In this document: one piece after another, positions 54,932-63,631 of the stretch
Layout of the letters: each line of letters opens with the position of its first letter
Numbering within the stretch: the stretch's first letter is position 1
Assembly (NCBI GenBank): GCA_028874335.1
Contig: JAPPJY010000085.1
Location: 47,026 to 111,025 of the forward strand
Length of the DNA stretch: 64,000 nt
Direction: 5' to 3'
DNA from: Gemmatimonadota bacterium
GTDB lineage: Bacteria; Latescibacterota; UBA2968; GCA-2709665
Notes under the pieces: model-generated
Told to the model about the DNA's origin: nothing
Databases searched by the model: none
The model's input: only the letters and a program-made list of their open reading frames with translations
Translations under genes and position numbers: made by a program

Positions 54932-55645
54932 TCAGTTGCGACCGACCCCTAATAATGGAGGAAGGTCCGTCAACGATGTAATCTCGAAATTCGCCTGGAC
55001 CCCGGAGTCGTTTCTCCGGCCTTCACGATTCAACCACACGGCAGGCGCTCCGGCATGACGCGCTCCCGCAACGTCGTTCTCCAGAGAATCTCCCACGTGC
55101 AGAAGCTGCTCCAGCGGACAGCCCGCACGTCGCGCGGTGATCTGAAAGATCCGTGGATCGGGCTTCTCAATACGCACATCCTGGGAGAATACAACAAAGG
55201 CGAATCGTCCTTCAAGTCCGCATTGTTCGGGGTAGCTGTTCCCGTTTGACAAGAGTCCGATCTTGAAATGCGGCGATAGAATGTCGAGCGCCGGCGCCAC
55301 GTCCGGATACAACTCGATGTCTTCAAAACGGTGCTTCCGATATACCTCATTCAAATCAAGTGCCAGGCTGCTGTCGTGACAGCCAATCCGCTCGAGCGTC
55401 CTCTCAAATGCAATCCGTCTGATCTCCGAGAGATTCCAGACCTTGCCCCGCAGTTCCTCGGCAACCTGATCGCGAATGCCAATCATCTCGTCGACGGTGA
55501 GACGCGATGCGAGTTCTGTAGGCACCATCCTGCGCAATTCCACCAATGTGTGTTTCAGCGAATGCCTCATGACCTTATGAAAATCCCACAACGTCATGTC
55601 ACCGTCAAATGAAATCGCTGAAATGCGCAGGGTCTCATCCTCCAA
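54932..55645 (-). CDS. HAD-IA family hydrolase
   Basis: A 237-residue protein. Motif I FDGDMTLWD (D14, D16), motif II LLSNGNSYP, Lys in IEKPDPRIF, motif IV HVGDSLENDVAGAR. The start is uncertain: a TTG at 55645 comes right after the stop of the upstream gene, with no free ribosome-binding site. Unlike the HAD protein at 51698 in sequence detail, though of the same subclass. Substrate unknown. Confidence 0.85.
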   Translation of the reverse strand: MEDETLRISAISFDGDMTLWDFHKVMRHSLKHTLVELRRMVPTELASRLTVDEMIGIRDQVAEELRGKVWNLSEIRRIAFERTLERIGCHDSSLALDLNEVYRKHRFEDIELYPDVAPALDILSPHFKIGLLSNGNSYPEQCGLEGRFAFVVFSQDVRIEKPDPRIFQITARRAGCPLEQLLHVGDSLENDVAGARHAGAPAVWLNREGRRNDSGVQANFEITSLTDLPPLLGVGRN

Positions 55646-56104
55646 CTATCTTCTAACGTGGGCCGCGTCTCCGCTTGCTCCGCGAAATGCACCCTTCTTC
55701 GCCATCCTGGCAATCAACGCGGTTCCGACGGCCGAGGCCGAACTCAGTAAAGTCACGGCGCCGGCTGTCAGGACGCCCCACAACCAGAGCGGCAGGACGG
55801 GATTCACCGTTCCGAGGACAAACGGAAGCACGCCTACCAGCAGACCACTGACGGCTCCCCAGCCGGCGACCCGCGATAGCGACAACTCACTGAACCCGCG
55901 ACGGCCCTCCGCGACTCCCACCACCGCGGAAAAGACCGCACCGCAGAGGAAGCCCGGATACGCCCCGATTGCCACCCACATTTCATCCATGGAACCGCCC
56001 GGGTCCAGGATAATCCCTGCCAGCACGCCAACGGGCGACCATACCACGGCCCAGGCCAGGGCCACCAGGATGACAACTAACGTTCGTCTGAAGCACATGT
56101 TCAT
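55646..56104 (-). CDS. Small four-helix membrane protein
   Basis: A 152-residue protein; AGGAG lies 9 bases before the ATG. Four hydrophobic segments (LVVILVALAWAVVW, YPGFLCGAVFSAVVGV, GAVSGLLVGVLPFVLG and LWGVLTAGAVTLLSSASAV) with short loops. No family recognised. Its stop codon is followed at once by the HAD gene start, so the two are co-translated. Confidence 0.72.
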   Translation of the reverse strand: MNMCFRRTLVVILVALAWAVVWSPVGVLAGIILDPGGSMDEMWVAIGAYPGFLCGAVFSAVVGVAEGRRGFSELSLSRVAGWGAVSGLLVGVLPFVLGTVNPVLPLWLWGVLTAGAVTLLSSASAVGTALIARMAKKGAFRGASGDAAHVRR

Positions 56105-56123
56105 CTGAAGAATCTCCTTCTGC

Positions 56124-56485
56124 CACTGCTATCGAGGATAGTTTGGAAAAGACGATCTTAGATGCGTAAGTACCTGTTTTTCTTGAAAGTCATTTCGAAG
56201 TGTCAATGCAGGTTCCCTTCTATGGGCCACGGCTGCCCAAGACAGGAACAGATTTGGTGCCGGTGTGGTTGGCGTTCCCGGGAGCGAGGGCATCCTGCCC
56301 TCGACGTCGGCTAACTCGTCGCACACAGTGTTTTCCGCGAACCGGTTTCGGATTGAATGGACGCGTCAGTCCCACGACGCGAATAGGGATAGGTGACGCG
56401 AAGTTCGAGGGCAGGATGCCCTCGCTCCGGATATTCGTGGATCATGCCGTGATAGCGGTTGGAAAAGACGATTTTGGACAGGTGT
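56124..56485 (+). mobile_element. MITE-like element copy 1 (362 bp)
   Basis: Starts CACTGCTATCGAGGATAG and ends ATTTTGGACAGGTGT. It lines up from end to end with the copy at 57629-57989 at roughly 80% identity by eye. Inside are the hairpins at 56285-56303 and 56406-56424. Flanks CTCCTTCTGC and GTCCTTTTAC agree at 7 of 10 positions, as expected of an aged 10-bp target duplication. No open frame, so it must move by enzymes in trans. Confidence 0.8.
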
Positions 56486-56582
56486 GTCCTTTTACAGTTG
56501 TTTCGAGGATTAATTCGGATTACATCTTTCGAATTTAAGCCTTTCGTCGCGAGTCAAAGCGGATCGAGCAGCTTCCGAAGGC

Positions 56583-56966
56583 CTAAACATCCACCTGGTA
56601 GTTCAACGCGGCTTCGTCCCCCGTCATTCCGCGGAATCCCCAATTGCCGGCAGGAGTCTCGAACAGGGTGATCTCCACGTCAATCGGCGCAATACCCAAA
56701 TTCTCCTCAATTCGGTCGAACAAAAGGCGGATGAGCTTCTTCCTGGCTTCGGCTGACCGTCCTTCCATCAGAGAAATCTCAATTACCGTGTACGCATCCG
56801 TACGGCCATCGGGATAGAAAAAGTCCTCAGGATCCATTGGAATGAAGCGATGAGCGCGCTTGTTACCCGAAAATGACAGGGCGTCGACCATACATTCGTT
56901 GATCACATCTGATAGCTTCGCCTTCACCGGATCCAGATGTTGCCTCAGTCCGTAGACTCGAATCAC
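56583..56966 (-). CDS. Tautomerase family protein
   Basis: A 127-residue protein; the GTG at 56966 has GGAG 8 bases upstream. It matches the tautomerase (MIF/4-OT superfamily) form VYGLRQHLDPVKAKLSDVI with YTVIEISLMEGRSAEARKKLI and a VEITLFETPAGNWGFRG segment. The residue after the initiator is Ile, not the catalytic Pro1; this subfamily often has an extended or altered start, so activity may differ from 4-oxalocrotonate tautomerase. Confidence 0.82.
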   Translation of the reverse strand: MIRVYGLRQHLDPVKAKLSDVINECMVDALSFSGNKRAHRFIPMDPEDFFYPDGRTDAYTVIEISLMEGRSAEARKKLIRLLFDRIEENLGIAPIDVEITLFETPAGNWGFRGMTGDEAALNYQVDV

Positions 56967-57027
56967 GCGGAATCTCCGTTCGAATGAATGTACCAGCACG
57001 ACAGCATGACTTCGCCTGCACCCGGAT

Positions 57028-57321
57028 TCAACTCACCGGCTGTCTGTCGCTGGATCGTTCCAACTCTACCGTCAGATCTAGGGCCTGGCATACCTTCAAA
57101 AACGTCGTCAAATTACAATTAATCCCATTCTCAACCTTTGACAATTGCTGTTGCGTGACCTTCGCTCTTGTGGCAACCTCCTGCTGCGAAAGACCCAGCC
57201 GCGCTCGCGTATGGTGGATCTTCAACGACAACTCGGTAAGCTGTCGCTCCTCCTCATACAGTCTCCTGAATCGCTCATCTTTGAGCTTCTCGTTCAGATG
57301 ACGTCTAAAGCTCCTCATCAA
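57028..57321 (-). CDS. XRE-family antitoxin of a broken toxin-antitoxin pair
   Basis: A 97-residue protein. The helix-turn-helix is at about 40-80 (TRARLGLSQQEVATRAKVTQQQLSKVENG). It overlaps the C-terminal end of the toxin pseudogene by 17 bp and has no visible damage. Retention of the antitoxin when the toxin is lost is expected. Confidence 0.87.
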   Translation of the reverse strand: MMRSFRRHLNEKLKDERFRRLYEEERQLTELSLKIHHTRARLGLSQQEVATRAKVTQQQLSKVENGINCNLTTFLKVCQALDLTVELERSSDRQPVS

Positions 57322-58065
57322 GTTCCTCCTTTATACTGCTCTCGTCAAATCGTGACTGGAAATCCTCACGATACTTCCTGGCGAGGCGAATCTCGGTGAC
57401 CGGCACGCGCTGGGTACGTTTCACAAATCCGTGGGTCAATACGATGAAATCTCTGAAACAGAAAAAGTAGAGGATGCGGACCTGGTCGCCAGAAAGCGTT
57501 AGTCTGAGTTCGTGGATTCCGCTGTCCAGGAAATCCGCGTATGGCCTGGGCAGGCTCGGACCGTCGGTTTCCAATTGAGCAAGCCAACTGAACGTCTTGG
57601 CCTGGTCTCGTTCTTAGCGACTGTCGATCACTGCTGTCCAAGATAGTTTGAAAAAGACGATCTTGGATGCGTAAGTGCCAGGTTTTCTTGAAAGTCGTTG
57701 CGAAGTACTAACGCAGGTCCCTATCTTTTGACCACGACTGTCCAAGACAGAAACCGATATGGGACCGGGGTGGTTGGCTTTCCCGGGAGCGAGGGCATCC
57801 TGCCCTCGAGATCGGATAACTCGTCGCACACGGTGTTTTCCGAGAACCGGAGTCGGATTGAATGGCCCTGTCAGTCTCTTGACGCGAATGGGGTCGGTGA
57901 CGCGAAGTTCGAGGGCAGGATGCCCTCGCTCCGGTTACAGGTGGACCGTGTCGTTATAGCGGTTGGAAAAGACGATTTTGGACAGGTGTGACTGTCGATG
58001 AACTCTTGAACGGGGGAGTGTCCGTTTTCAGCTATGTAATAGAGGATGCGCCACTTTCGGATCAT
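57305..58065 (-). pseudogene. RelE/HigB (Gp49-like) toxin gene split by a MITE-like insertion
   Basis: The N-terminal part MIRKWRILYYIAENGHSPV...EFIDS is encoded from 58065 to about 57990. The C-terminal part (RDQAKTFSWLAQLETDGPSL on to the end, IKEELDEEL) is encoded from about 57618 to 57305. The two parts fit end to end as one family-length protein once the 361-bp element at 57629-57989 and one copy of the 10-bp duplication GACTGTCGAT are removed. At the rejoined junction an in-frame TAA remains (reads CGC TAA GAA), probably a later C-to-T change from CAA. The toxin is therefore dead. Confidence 0.85.
57629..57989 (+). mobile_element. MITE-like element copy 2 (361 bp), inserted in a toxin gene
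   Basis: Ends carry CTGTCCAA in inverted orientation (left CACTGCTGTCCAAGAT, right reading ATTTTGGACAGGTGT). It is flanked on both sides by the exact 10-bp direct repeat GACTGTCGAT (57619-57628 and 57990-57999), a target-site duplication. Internal hairpins CGAGGGCATCCTGCCCTCG at 57790-57808 and its complement at 57910-57928. No coding capacity. Confidence 0.88.
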
Positions 58066-58074
58066 GTTGAATAT

Positions 58075-58090
58075 ACATCATTAATGATGT
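58075..58090 (-). promoter_or_regulatory. Palindromic operator of the broken toxin-antitoxin pair
   Basis: A perfect 16-bp palindrome ACATCATTAATGATGT lies 9 bp upstream of the toxin ATG at 58065, the same arrangement as the higBA operator at 48186. TATATT beside it could be the -10 box. With the toxin gone, the antitoxin may still repress itself here. Confidence 0.55.
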
Positions 58091-58263
58091 TATACAAGAA
58101 GAAAACTAGCGTGAGTGATTTCTTATTGATGGACACGTATCCATATCTAACGTTGGTGCCGAATTGCGGAATTGCCGAACGGGTGTCGCGATGCGGACCA
58201 GATCTCAGGATGTAGCGAAAGTTGCGGAATGTTAACCCTGAAATGCCTGCATTCCCAATATAC

Positions 58264-58287
58264 CAAAAAATGCCCCCAAAGGGGCAT
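58264..58287 (-). terminator. Intrinsic terminator of the GDH/kinase/DUF4926 operon
   Basis: A 6-bp GC stem (TGCCCC / GGGGCA) with a CAAA loop, followed on the minus strand by six T. It lies about 150 bp after the DUF4926 stop codon, the last gene of the operon. Confidence 0.75.
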
Positions 58288-58434
58288 CAACTATAGTTGA
58301 AACCATTCTCCACCTTGTGATTCAATGCATCCGGCGAACTCCGGGCAGTTAAATTATCCTGTTACGTGACCGGGCAGCGGAATTCTTGGTGGTTATGAGC
58401 CTTGGAACGGATACGATGTGGTCCCACTGGACAG

Positions 58435-58668
58435 TCAGGGGGCCGCTGGCGTTACGTCTCTAACATGTAGAATCTCACCCGCCATAGGCGGACGCACCGC
58501 GGAATCTTCCAGGGTGAGAACGGCGATCGTGGTTCCGCGGGTATCGACGAACTCGACCTCGGATGCTTCCTCGTCGCTGTATCTATGCACGACCGTCCCC
58601 ACGTCGCCTGCCACCAGACCGTGTTCAATTATCGATTCCTTGAGAACGACCAGATCCAATTCGGTCAT
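58435..58668 (-). CDS. DUF4926 domain-containing protein
   Basis: A 77-residue protein with the family's pattern ELDLVVLKESIIEHGLVAGD, GTVVHRY and VEFVDTRGTTIAVLTL. DUF4926 proteins are small SH3-like barrel proteins of unknown role, sometimes found next to toxin-like genes. It starts 28 bp after the histidine-kinase stop in the same direction, so it is probably the third gene of that operon. Confidence 0.83.
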   Translation of the reverse strand: MTELDLVVLKESIIEHGLVAGDVGTVVHRYSDEEASEVEFVDTRGTTIAVLTLEDSAVRPPMAGEILHVRDVTPAAP

Positions 58669-58696
58669 CTCGAATCAATCTTTCCGGACCAAACCA

Positions 58697-61600
58697 CTAA
58701 ACAATCAGCGCGGCGGCTCTTTCCTTGAGCGCGGGCAGGAGTTCGTCAGCCGCTCGTTCGAGCGCTGCGAGCGCCTCATTCACGTCTTCCAGGTCTCCTT
58801 CGCGAGCCATGATTTCCAGCCGCAGCGCCGCCTCCACGGTCGAATTGGCCAGGAAGACGGCTGCCGAGCCCTTCAGCGTATGCGCCGCGCGCCTCAGCAG
58901 GGTACAGTCGCCGTGGCCGATCGCCCGCTTCATTTCTTCAAGGTGCCTGGCGTATTCCGTAACGAAGAGTCCGGCCAGTTCAGCCAGAATCGCCTCGTTG
59001 CCGCCAACCTGATCCAGCGCCCCCTGCCAATCCAGCGTACCGGCATCGACATCGGGCTCCGCCGGCGTTTCATTGTCCGATGGGACGTCGTTTTCCACAA
59101 TTTCGTAGAGGTCTCCCGCCCGAATGGGTTTGGGGAGATAATCGTCCATCCCCTCATCCAGGCACCGCTCCCTGTCGCCCTGCATCACGTGGGCCGTCAT
59201 CGCCGCAATTCGAACGTGCTCGCCTGTCGACCGTTCGCCATCCCTGATTATCCGCGTCGCCTCCAATCCGTCCATCTCCGGCATCTGGACGTCCATGAGG
59301 ATCAGATCGAACGCGTCGTTCTCCAGCGCCGCCAGCACTTCCTTGCCATTGTTGACGGATGTAACCTGGTGGCCGCGCGGCTCGAGCAGGTCCACAATTA
59401 CTTTCCGGTTGACCAGGCCGTCCTCCGCCAGCAGAACGCGGCGCCGGTTGGCAGGCGGTACAGGTTCCAGTATTCTGGGAACGTCCACGGTTTGGACAAC
59501 ACTCACCTGCAGGGCTTCCAGCGTGGCATCGAGCAGGTCGGACTGCTTGACCGGCTTTGTCAGACACCGGGCAAGCCCCAATGCGTCGCATCGCACGGCG
59601 TCGTGCGTTCTTCCCGCCGACGAGAGAACCAGTATCGGCACGGCCGTCGCCGAGGGGTCCTCCCTGAGGCGCTCCGCCAGCGCGAACCCGTCCATATCCG
59701 GCATCACCGCATCCAGCAGAAACAGGTTAAACGGCTTATCCGTTTCGCCGGCCTTCCGAAGCGCATCGAGCGCGGCCGGGCCCGAGTCCGCAACATCGAT
59801 CTCCATGCCCCAGGTTCCCAGCATCTCCTCGAATATGAACCGGTTTGTACGGTTGTTGTCCACCACCAGCGCGCGAAGACCCACGAGGGTCTGCAGGTCG
59901 GCCGCCGACCGCTTCGCCAACGGGGGCTGCGCTTCGAAGACCGCGGTGAAACAGAACGTACTGCCCTTGTTCAGTTCGCTTTCCACCCACATCCGTCCGC
60001 CCATCATCGCGGCGAGTTGAGATGAAATCGCCAGGCCCAGCCCCGTGCCGCCGAACCTCCTCGAAGTGGAGGAGTCGACCTGGCTGAAGGAGTCGAATAT
60101 CGGTTGCTGATCTTCGGGTGCGATGCCGATTCCCGTGTCCCGCACAAAGAACCTCAGACGTACGGTGTCTTCCTCCCTGGCGTCCACTTTCACGTCAACC
60201 AGTACGTCGCCCTTCGCCGTGAACTTGATGGCATTGTCCACAAGATTGATCACGATCTGCCTCAGACGGCCGGGATCGCCAACCAGCCGGTCCGGAACGT
60301 CGGGAGCGATATGGCACGCCAACTCCAACCCCTTCTGCGTGGCCTTGACCGCGAGGGTCTGCACGGTATCCCCCAGCGTATCCCGGAGGTCGAAGCCGAT
60401 AGTTTCCAGGTCCAGCCTGTTCACTTCCAGCTTGGAAAAGTCGAGGATATCGTTCAGGAGCGCCAGCAGCGCTTCGGAAGACTGCCTGCTCAACTTGAGA
60501 TACTCGCGCTGTTGGGGCGTCAAGTCCGTATTGCCCAGCAACTCCGTCATGCCCATGATGCCGTTCATCGGCGTGCGGATCTCGTGGCTCATATTGGCGA
60601 GAAACTCGCTCTTTGCGCGATTCGCCTTTTCCGCGGTGTCTTTTGCTTTCTGCAACTCCGCCCCCGAACGCTCCAGCGCGACGGTGCTCTTCTTCAGCGC
60701 GTCGTTCGCTTCACGTTCGGCGACCGCCGTGTTTTCGAGTTGCCGGTTCTTTTCCTGAAGCTGTATCTCAGCGCGCTTGCGCAGGGTGATGTCCCGTACC
60801 GTGCCAATCATATGTACGGACTGCCCCGACCTGTCGCCGAAAATGCGACCCTTGTTGCCGAGCCATCGAATCTTCCCGTCCGGCCAGACCACCCGGTGCT
60901 CGACTTCAAAGCCCACCCCTTCCCTGATCGTACGCCGCACAGAGCTTCGGACCATCTCCCGGTCTTCGGGATGCACGAGCTCATAGAACGCCTCGCGCGT
61001 GCCTGCGAATTCTTCGGGCTTCAGGCCGAACAGCGGCGCCACCAGGTCAGACCACACCAGTTCCCCAGTCAGTAAGTTGGAATCCCAACTCCCCATATGG
61101 GCGGCTTCCATAGCCAGCTTGAGGCGGGCCTCACTCTCACGCAGCGCCTTTTCCGATCGCTGCCGTTCGGAGTCCAGAAACGCGAGCGACCGGGCGTACC
61201 ACCAGATCAGGATATTCAGCGCGACGATTACACCCAGAGAGAACAGCGACATCCCGGACTCGAAGCCCAGTATCACTTCCCCGTGAGGCCAGAGCCAGCC
61301 CAGCGCCAGCGGAATCAGGAAAGCGGCTGGCAGCAGTCGGCGCGCCATCGAGCCGCCTGCCGTCGAACTGACAATGGTGGTCGTCGGTTCAAGGTCCGGC
61401 CGGGACAGAAACACGCCGATGCACAACAGCCCGAAGGTGAGCGTTGTCACGGCGCTCATTTGAAGGTCCCACGTTACTTCTCGCGGAGAAAGCGTCAGGT
61501 AGAAATGACCGACCGCATATCCACAGGATACGATCGAGGCGATAGACAGACACGCCTGCGCCGGCCAGGCGACACCCCGCACCCTGAAATGCCAGAGAAC

Positions 61601-61969
61601 CAGCGCCAGGCCGATCAGCGCGAAATTACACGCTTCATTGCGCAGCATGTGCCCGGCGCCCGCGCCGAAACCGATAAACACGGGTCCCGCGCCCAGGAGT
61701 TCGAGGATCGCGAAGACCACGACGACCGCGCCGATCGCCTTACCCAGGAATTGCCTGCGCGCGGATGACCTGCCGCTTCTGAGCAGCCACAGCGCCGCGC
61801 CGGTAAGCACGAACATGCCCGCCGTCAACAAGGACATCCATTCGGCCACGGGTGCGCTGACCAGCCATCCCGCAAAAACCAGAATGGACAGCATGACGAC
61901 GATCAGGTTCGCCGTTTGCGCGGCCATCGCGGCGATCCGCACCAGACGCCGGTCTGCGTAGTCGTCCAT
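58697..61969 (-). CDS. Hybrid histidine kinase with two REC domains and an Hpt domain
   Basis: A 1090-residue membrane kinase. Order: six to eight N-terminal transmembrane helices (residues 15-262), PAS (about 275-395) with WDSNLLTGELVWSD, coiled coil, HisKA with H462 in NMSHEIRTPMNG, HATPase with N579, D611-TGIGI and GTGLGLAIS, REC1 with D753, REC2 with D893, and Hpt with H1030 in AHTLKGSA. Every phosphoryl site is present. The end Hpt needs a separate response regulator to receive the phosphate; the upstream gene (12-bp gap) supplies a REC domain fused to glutamate dehydrogenase. The signal sensed is unknown. Confidence 0.93.
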   Translation of the reverse strand: MDDYADRRLVRIAAMAAQTANLIVVMLSILVFAGWLVSAPVAEWMSLLTAGMFVLTGAALWLLRSGRSSARRQFLGKAIGAVVVVFAILELLGAGPVFIGFGAGAGHMLRNEACNFALIGLALVLWHFRVRGVAWPAQACLSIASIVSCGYAVGHFYLTLSPREVTWDLQMSAVTTLTFGLLCIGVFLSRPDLEPTTTIVSSTAGGSMARRLLPAAFLIPLALGWLWPHGEVILGFESGMSLFSLGVIVALNILIWWYARSLAFLDSERQRSEKALRESEARLKLAMEAAHMGSWDSNLLTGELVWSDLVAPLFGLKPEEFAGTREAFYELVHPEDREMVRSSVRRTIREGVGFEVEHRVVWPDGKIRWLGNKGRIFGDRSGQSVHMIGTVRDITLRKRAEIQLQEKNRQLENTAVAEREANDALKKSTVALERSGAELQKAKDTAEKANRAKSEFLANMSHEIRTPMNGIMGMTELLGNTDLTPQQREYLKLSRQSSEALLALLNDILDFSKLEVNRLDLETIGFDLRDTLGDTVQTLAVKATQKGLELACHIAPDVPDRLVGDPGRLRQIVINLVDNAIKFTAKGDVLVDVKVDAREEDTVRLRFFVRDTGIGIAPEDQQPIFDSFSQVDSSTSRRFGGTGLGLAISSQLAAMMGGRMWVESELNKGSTFCFTAVFEAQPPLAKRSAADLQTLVGLRALVVDNNRTNRFIFEEMLGTWGMEIDVADSGPAALDALRKAGETDKPFNLFLLDAVMPDMDGFALAERLREDPSATAVPILVLSSAGRTHDAVRCDALGLARCLTKPVKQSDLLDATLEALQVSVVQTVDVPRILEPVPPANRRRVLLAEDGLVNRKVIVDLLEPRGHQVTSVNNGKEVLAALENDAFDLILMDVQMPEMDGLEATRIIRDGERSTGEHVRIAAMTAHVMQGDRERCLDEGMDDYLPKPIRAGDLYEIVENDVPSDNETPAEPDVDAGTLDWQGALDQVGGNEAILAELAGLFVTEYARHLEEMKRAIGHGDCTLLRRAAHTLKGSAAVFLANSTVEAALRLEIMAREGDLEDVNEALAALERAADELLPALKERAAALIV

Positions 61970-61981
61970 ATCATTTACTTC

Positions 61982-63631
61982 CTATGGAAACAAGCCCCTC
62001 AGGAGTTTCGCCTGAGTCACGCGGTGAATTCCTTCGATCAGCGCCGCCGTGCGTATATCCAGTCCATCGCGTTCGGACCGTTGAATGGTTCGAAGGAACG
62101 CGTTGAGCAGAATCTGCCTGAGTCGATCATTGATCTCCTCCAGAGTCCACACATAGTTCTGCGTGTCCTGAACCCACTCGAAATAGGAAACCGTAACCCC
62201 TCCGGCATTGCCGAGTACATCAGGCAGAATAAACACCTCTTTGTCCTGCAGGATCTCATCCGCTTCAAGCGTTGTCGGCCCATTGGCGCCCTCGGCCAGG
62301 ATTCTGCACGAGATCCGATCTGCATTGTCGGCGTTGATCTGATTCTGTATTGCGGCGGGAACGAGGACGTCGCAGGGGATTTCCAGCAACTCCCGGTTGG
62401 TCATGGCGTCCCCGCTTTTGTAACCTTCGAGAACCCGGCTCTCGTCCACGTGACGCAACAGCGAATCCACATTCAGACCGTCGGGATTGTAAATACCGGT
62501 GGTCACGTCGCTTACGCCAACCACCCTGACCCCACAGGCCTCGAGGAATCTCGCCGCGCTGCTTCCCACGTTTCCGAACCCCTGAACGACGGCGGTCGCG
62601 CCGTTCAAGTCCATCCCAATGTGTCTGGCCGCCTCTTCGACCAGATACACCAGCCCCCGTCCGGTCGCTTCACGGCGTCCCTCGGAGCCCCCAAGCACCA
62701 CCGGCTTGCCGGTTACGACGGCGGGCACGGTATGTCCCATCTGATGGCTGTAGGTGTCCATCATCCAGGCCATCACGTTTTCGTCCGTGCCCATGTCCGG
62801 CGCGGGGATGTCCTTCTGCGGGCCGATAACGTCAATGATCTCCGACGTATACCGGCGCGTCAGGCGCTGCAGTTCGCGGCGTGAGAGGACGGTCGGATCG
62901 ATGCGCACGCCACCCTTCGCGCCGCCGAACGGGAGGTTCATCAGGGCGCACTTCCAGGTCATCCACATGGCCAGGGCGGTTACTTCACCAAGGTTCACGT
63001 CGTGATGGTAGCGCACGCCACCCTTCGTGGGCCCCATCGTCAGCAGATGTTGAATCCGGTAGCCGGCAACCGTCTCCACGTATTCGTGCTCGTCCCGCCG
63101 GAACGGAAAGGTGACCACGTGAGTTCGCTGCGGAAACAGCAGACGCTGCCGGATATTGTCGTCCAGTTCCATCAGGTGCGCGGCCTTCAGGAACTGCTGC
63201 TGCGCCAGGCGGAACATCGGCGACTCCCACTCGGCGTGCTGCGCCCGGCTGCGTTCCACGGCGTATCGGATCGACCTCACCAGGAGTGGGCCGTCCAATT
63301 GGGCTTTCACCAGATAGTCCTGCGCTCCCGCCTCAACCGCCCGCGCCGCCAGTTTGATGTCCTCCATTCCGGAGAGGATCACAACGGTCAGTTCCGGATA
63401 GGCGGCCCGCACGCGAAGATATGTCTCCAGATCCTCGCTGTCCGGCAGTACCAGGTCCAGCAGCAGCAATTCGTACCCGTCCGCTGCCAGCCGGTTCAGC
63501 CCTTCCGCGAGCGTACCCGCCGAATCCACCTCGAATTCCGGGCCTTCGGATTCCGCAAGCAGTTCCTGAATCAGTCGGCTGTGAAGCGGATTGTCCTCAA
63601 TCAACAACGTTTTCAGGTTTGTGCCTGGCAT
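61982..63631 (-). CDS. Response regulator (REC) fused to glutamate dehydrogenase
   Basis: A 549-residue fusion. Residues about 5-125 are a REC domain with all key sites: E12-D13, phosphoacceptor D59 (LLLLDLVLPD), S87 and K109. From about 140 to the end it is a Glu/Leu/Phe/Val dehydrogenase of the hexameric GDH type: K203 (PTKGGVRYH), K227, K239 (PFGGAKGG), D279 (IPAPDMGT) and the NAD loop GFGNVGSS (351-358). Both parts look active. Glutamate dehydrogenase links 2-oxoglutarate, ammonia and glutamate. With the hybrid kinase gene 12 bp downstream, phosphorylation of D59 could switch the enzyme directly. The start lacks a strong ribosome-binding site. Confidence 0.92.
   Translation of the reverse strand: MPGTNLKTLLIEDNPLHSRLIQELLAESEGPEFEVDSAGTLAEGLNRLAADGYELLLLDLVLPDSEDLETYLRVRAAYPELTVVILSGMEDIKLAARAVEAGAQDYLVKAQLDGPLLVRSIRYAVERSRAQHAEWESPMFRLAQQQFLKAAHLMELDDNIRQRLLFPQRTHVVTFPFRRDEHEYVETVAGYRIQHLLTMGPTKGGVRYHHDVNLGEVTALAMWMTWKCALMNLPFGGAKGGVRIDPTVLSRRELQRLTRRYTSEIIDVIGPQKDIPAPDMGTDENVMAWMMDTYSHQMGHTVPAVVTGKPVVLGGSEGRREATGRGLVYLVEEAARHIGMDLNGATAVVQGFGNVGSSAARFLEACGVRVVGVSDVTTGIYNPDGLNVDSLLRHVDESRVLEGYKSGDAMTNRELLEIPCDVLVPAAIQNQINADNADRISCRILAEGANGPTTLEADEILQDKEVFILPDVLGNAGGVTVSYFEWVQDTQNYVWTLEEINDRLRQILLNAFLRTIQRSERDGLDIRTAALIEGIHRVTQAKLLRGLFP

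Larger units (their letters stand above)
58066..58434. other. Gap between the broken toxin and the DUF4926 gene
   Basis: About 370 bp with two signals annotated separately: the palindrome at 58075-58090 and the terminator at 58264-58287. No gene. The base composition is distinctly AT-richer near 58070-58150. Confidence 0.45.

Noticed and set aside
58418..60025. Long plus-strand open frame opposite the histidine kinase
   Set aside because: Antisense shadow; the kinase frame on the other strand has a complete set of domains.
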